From: Dysgonamonadaceae bacterium
Lineage (GTDB): Bacteria; Bacteroidota; Bacteroidia; Bacteroidales; Azobacteroidaceae
Reading direction: 5' to 3'
NCBI GenBank assembly: GCA_031260235.1
Contig: JAIRKG010000137.1
Span: 1-6,120, forward strand
Length of the DNA stretch: 6,120 nucleotides
Shown in pieces: positions 5,801 to 6,120 of the stretch. How positions within the stretch are numbered: position 1 is the stretch's first letter; the number at the start of each line of letters is the position of its first letter. The notes below the pieces were generated by a model. The model was not told the DNA's origin and did no database searches. It was given only the letters and a program-made list of their open reading frames with translations. The translations under genes were made by a program, and so were the position numbers.

Positions 5801-6120
5801 ATGAAACAAACAATATCCTTTATAACACTTATTGCACTGCTGCTGACAACCGTTCAGCCATCGATTGCCTTTCATTATTGCAAGGGCGAATTGCAGTCGG
5901 TGGATTTCGTTAAAAAGGATATGCCGAAATCCTGCTGCGAAGAGAACCACGCAGGATGTTGTTCCGACGAATATTTACAGATTAAAACCAACGACTTCTC
6001 TATTTTACAAACCTATACGGATATTCAACCGCCTGTGCTCCCGCAGCAGGTATTTTTTACCGTGAATGTCGATTTGATATTCCCTTGCGACATTCATCTT
6101 CTCTTACAACAGATCTTTCC
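5801..6120 (+). CDS. HYC_CC_PP family protein, secreted Cys-rich small protein (3' partial)
   Basis: The reading frame from ATG 5801 is open to the window end, giving 106 residues with no stop. Residues 1 to about 23 form a signal peptide: KQ, then the hydrophobic ISFITLIALLLTTV, then a likely cleavage after the PSIA region. Just after it comes HYC (25-27), then two Cys pairs at 45-46 (SCCEE) and 53-54 (GCCSD), and PP at 77-78. These three landmarks in this order define the HYC_CC_PP family of Bacteroidota. A further Cys is at 96. The role is not established; His/Cys content and periplasmic export suggest metal binding, and from memory relatives lie beside TonB-dependent receptor or metal-efflux genes, which cannot be checked here because the downstream side is missing. 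The start follows a good promoter (5747-5778) and has no Shine-Dalgarno. A shorter frame starting inside it at 5865 is out of phase and not real. Confidence 0.82.
   Translation, partial: MKQTISFITLIALLLTTVQPSIAFHYCKGELQSVDFVKKDMPKSCCEENHAGCCSDEYLQIKTNDFSILQTYTDIQPPVLPQQVFFTVNVDLIFPCDIHLLLQQIF

Noticed and set aside
5753..5950. 65-codon minus-strand frame across the divergent promoter and the HYC_CC_PP start
   Set aside because: It would run through the promoter and start of a gene with a signal peptide and family motifs; its product matches nothing I know. The + strand frame at 5865-6065 is likewise out of phase with that gene.
1..6120. Search for CRISPR repeats, tRNA or rRNA genes, insertion-sequence ends and phage or toxin-antitoxin genes
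   Set aside because: No evenly spaced direct repeats, no cloverleaf, no transposase or terminal inverted repeats, and no defence-type protein were seen on either strand.

Overview
The window looks like an ordinary chromosomal stretch from a member of the Bacteroidota, most likely of the order Bacteroidales. Four things point there. Genes lack Shine-Dalgarno sequences and are preceded by A-rich leaders. The promoter before the last gene fits the Bacteroidota pattern (TTG, 20 bases, TATCTTTG). The glutamyl-tRNA synthetase carries an insert after its KLSKR motif that I associate with this phylum. The small Cys-rich HYC_CC_PP protein is a Bacteroidota family. Genus cannot be named from the sequence alone.

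Layout, left to right. The end of a TlpA/thioredoxin-like gene (+) is followed after 33 bases by a GT2-like glycosyltransferase (161-997, +). This runs tail to tail into a leftward block, and the two coding regions overlap by 24 bases. Read in its own direction from the right, the leftward block is gltX (5693 to 4176), waaA (4170 to 2920), a GT9 family glycosyltransferase (2802 to 1741) and a DUF5672 putative glycosyltransferase (1744 to 974). gltX and waaA are 5 bases apart. GT9 and DUF5672 overlap by 4 bases (ATGA). A 117-base gap separates waaA from GT9. To the right of gltX, a divergent intergenic region of 107 bases holds promoter elements for both directions and leads into a secreted HYC_CC_PP protein (5801 onward, +) cut off by the window end.

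Working together: WaaA adds Kdo to lipid A at the inner membrane, and the GT9, DUF5672 and GT2-like proteins are plausible enzymes for later sugars of the LPS/LOS core or another surface glycan. gltX is a translation housekeeping gene that shares the waaA transcript. The HYC_CC_PP protein is a separate unit, probably linked to metals or the envelope. By eye the glycosyltransferase end (about 161-1744) is clearly richer in A+T than the waaA-gltX end, which fits a variable surface-glycan segment beside conserved core genes. I see no tRNA, rRNA, CRISPR array, insertion sequence or phage gene, and no strong case for a wholly new system. The least understood parts are the DUF5672 protein and the HYC_CC_PP protein.
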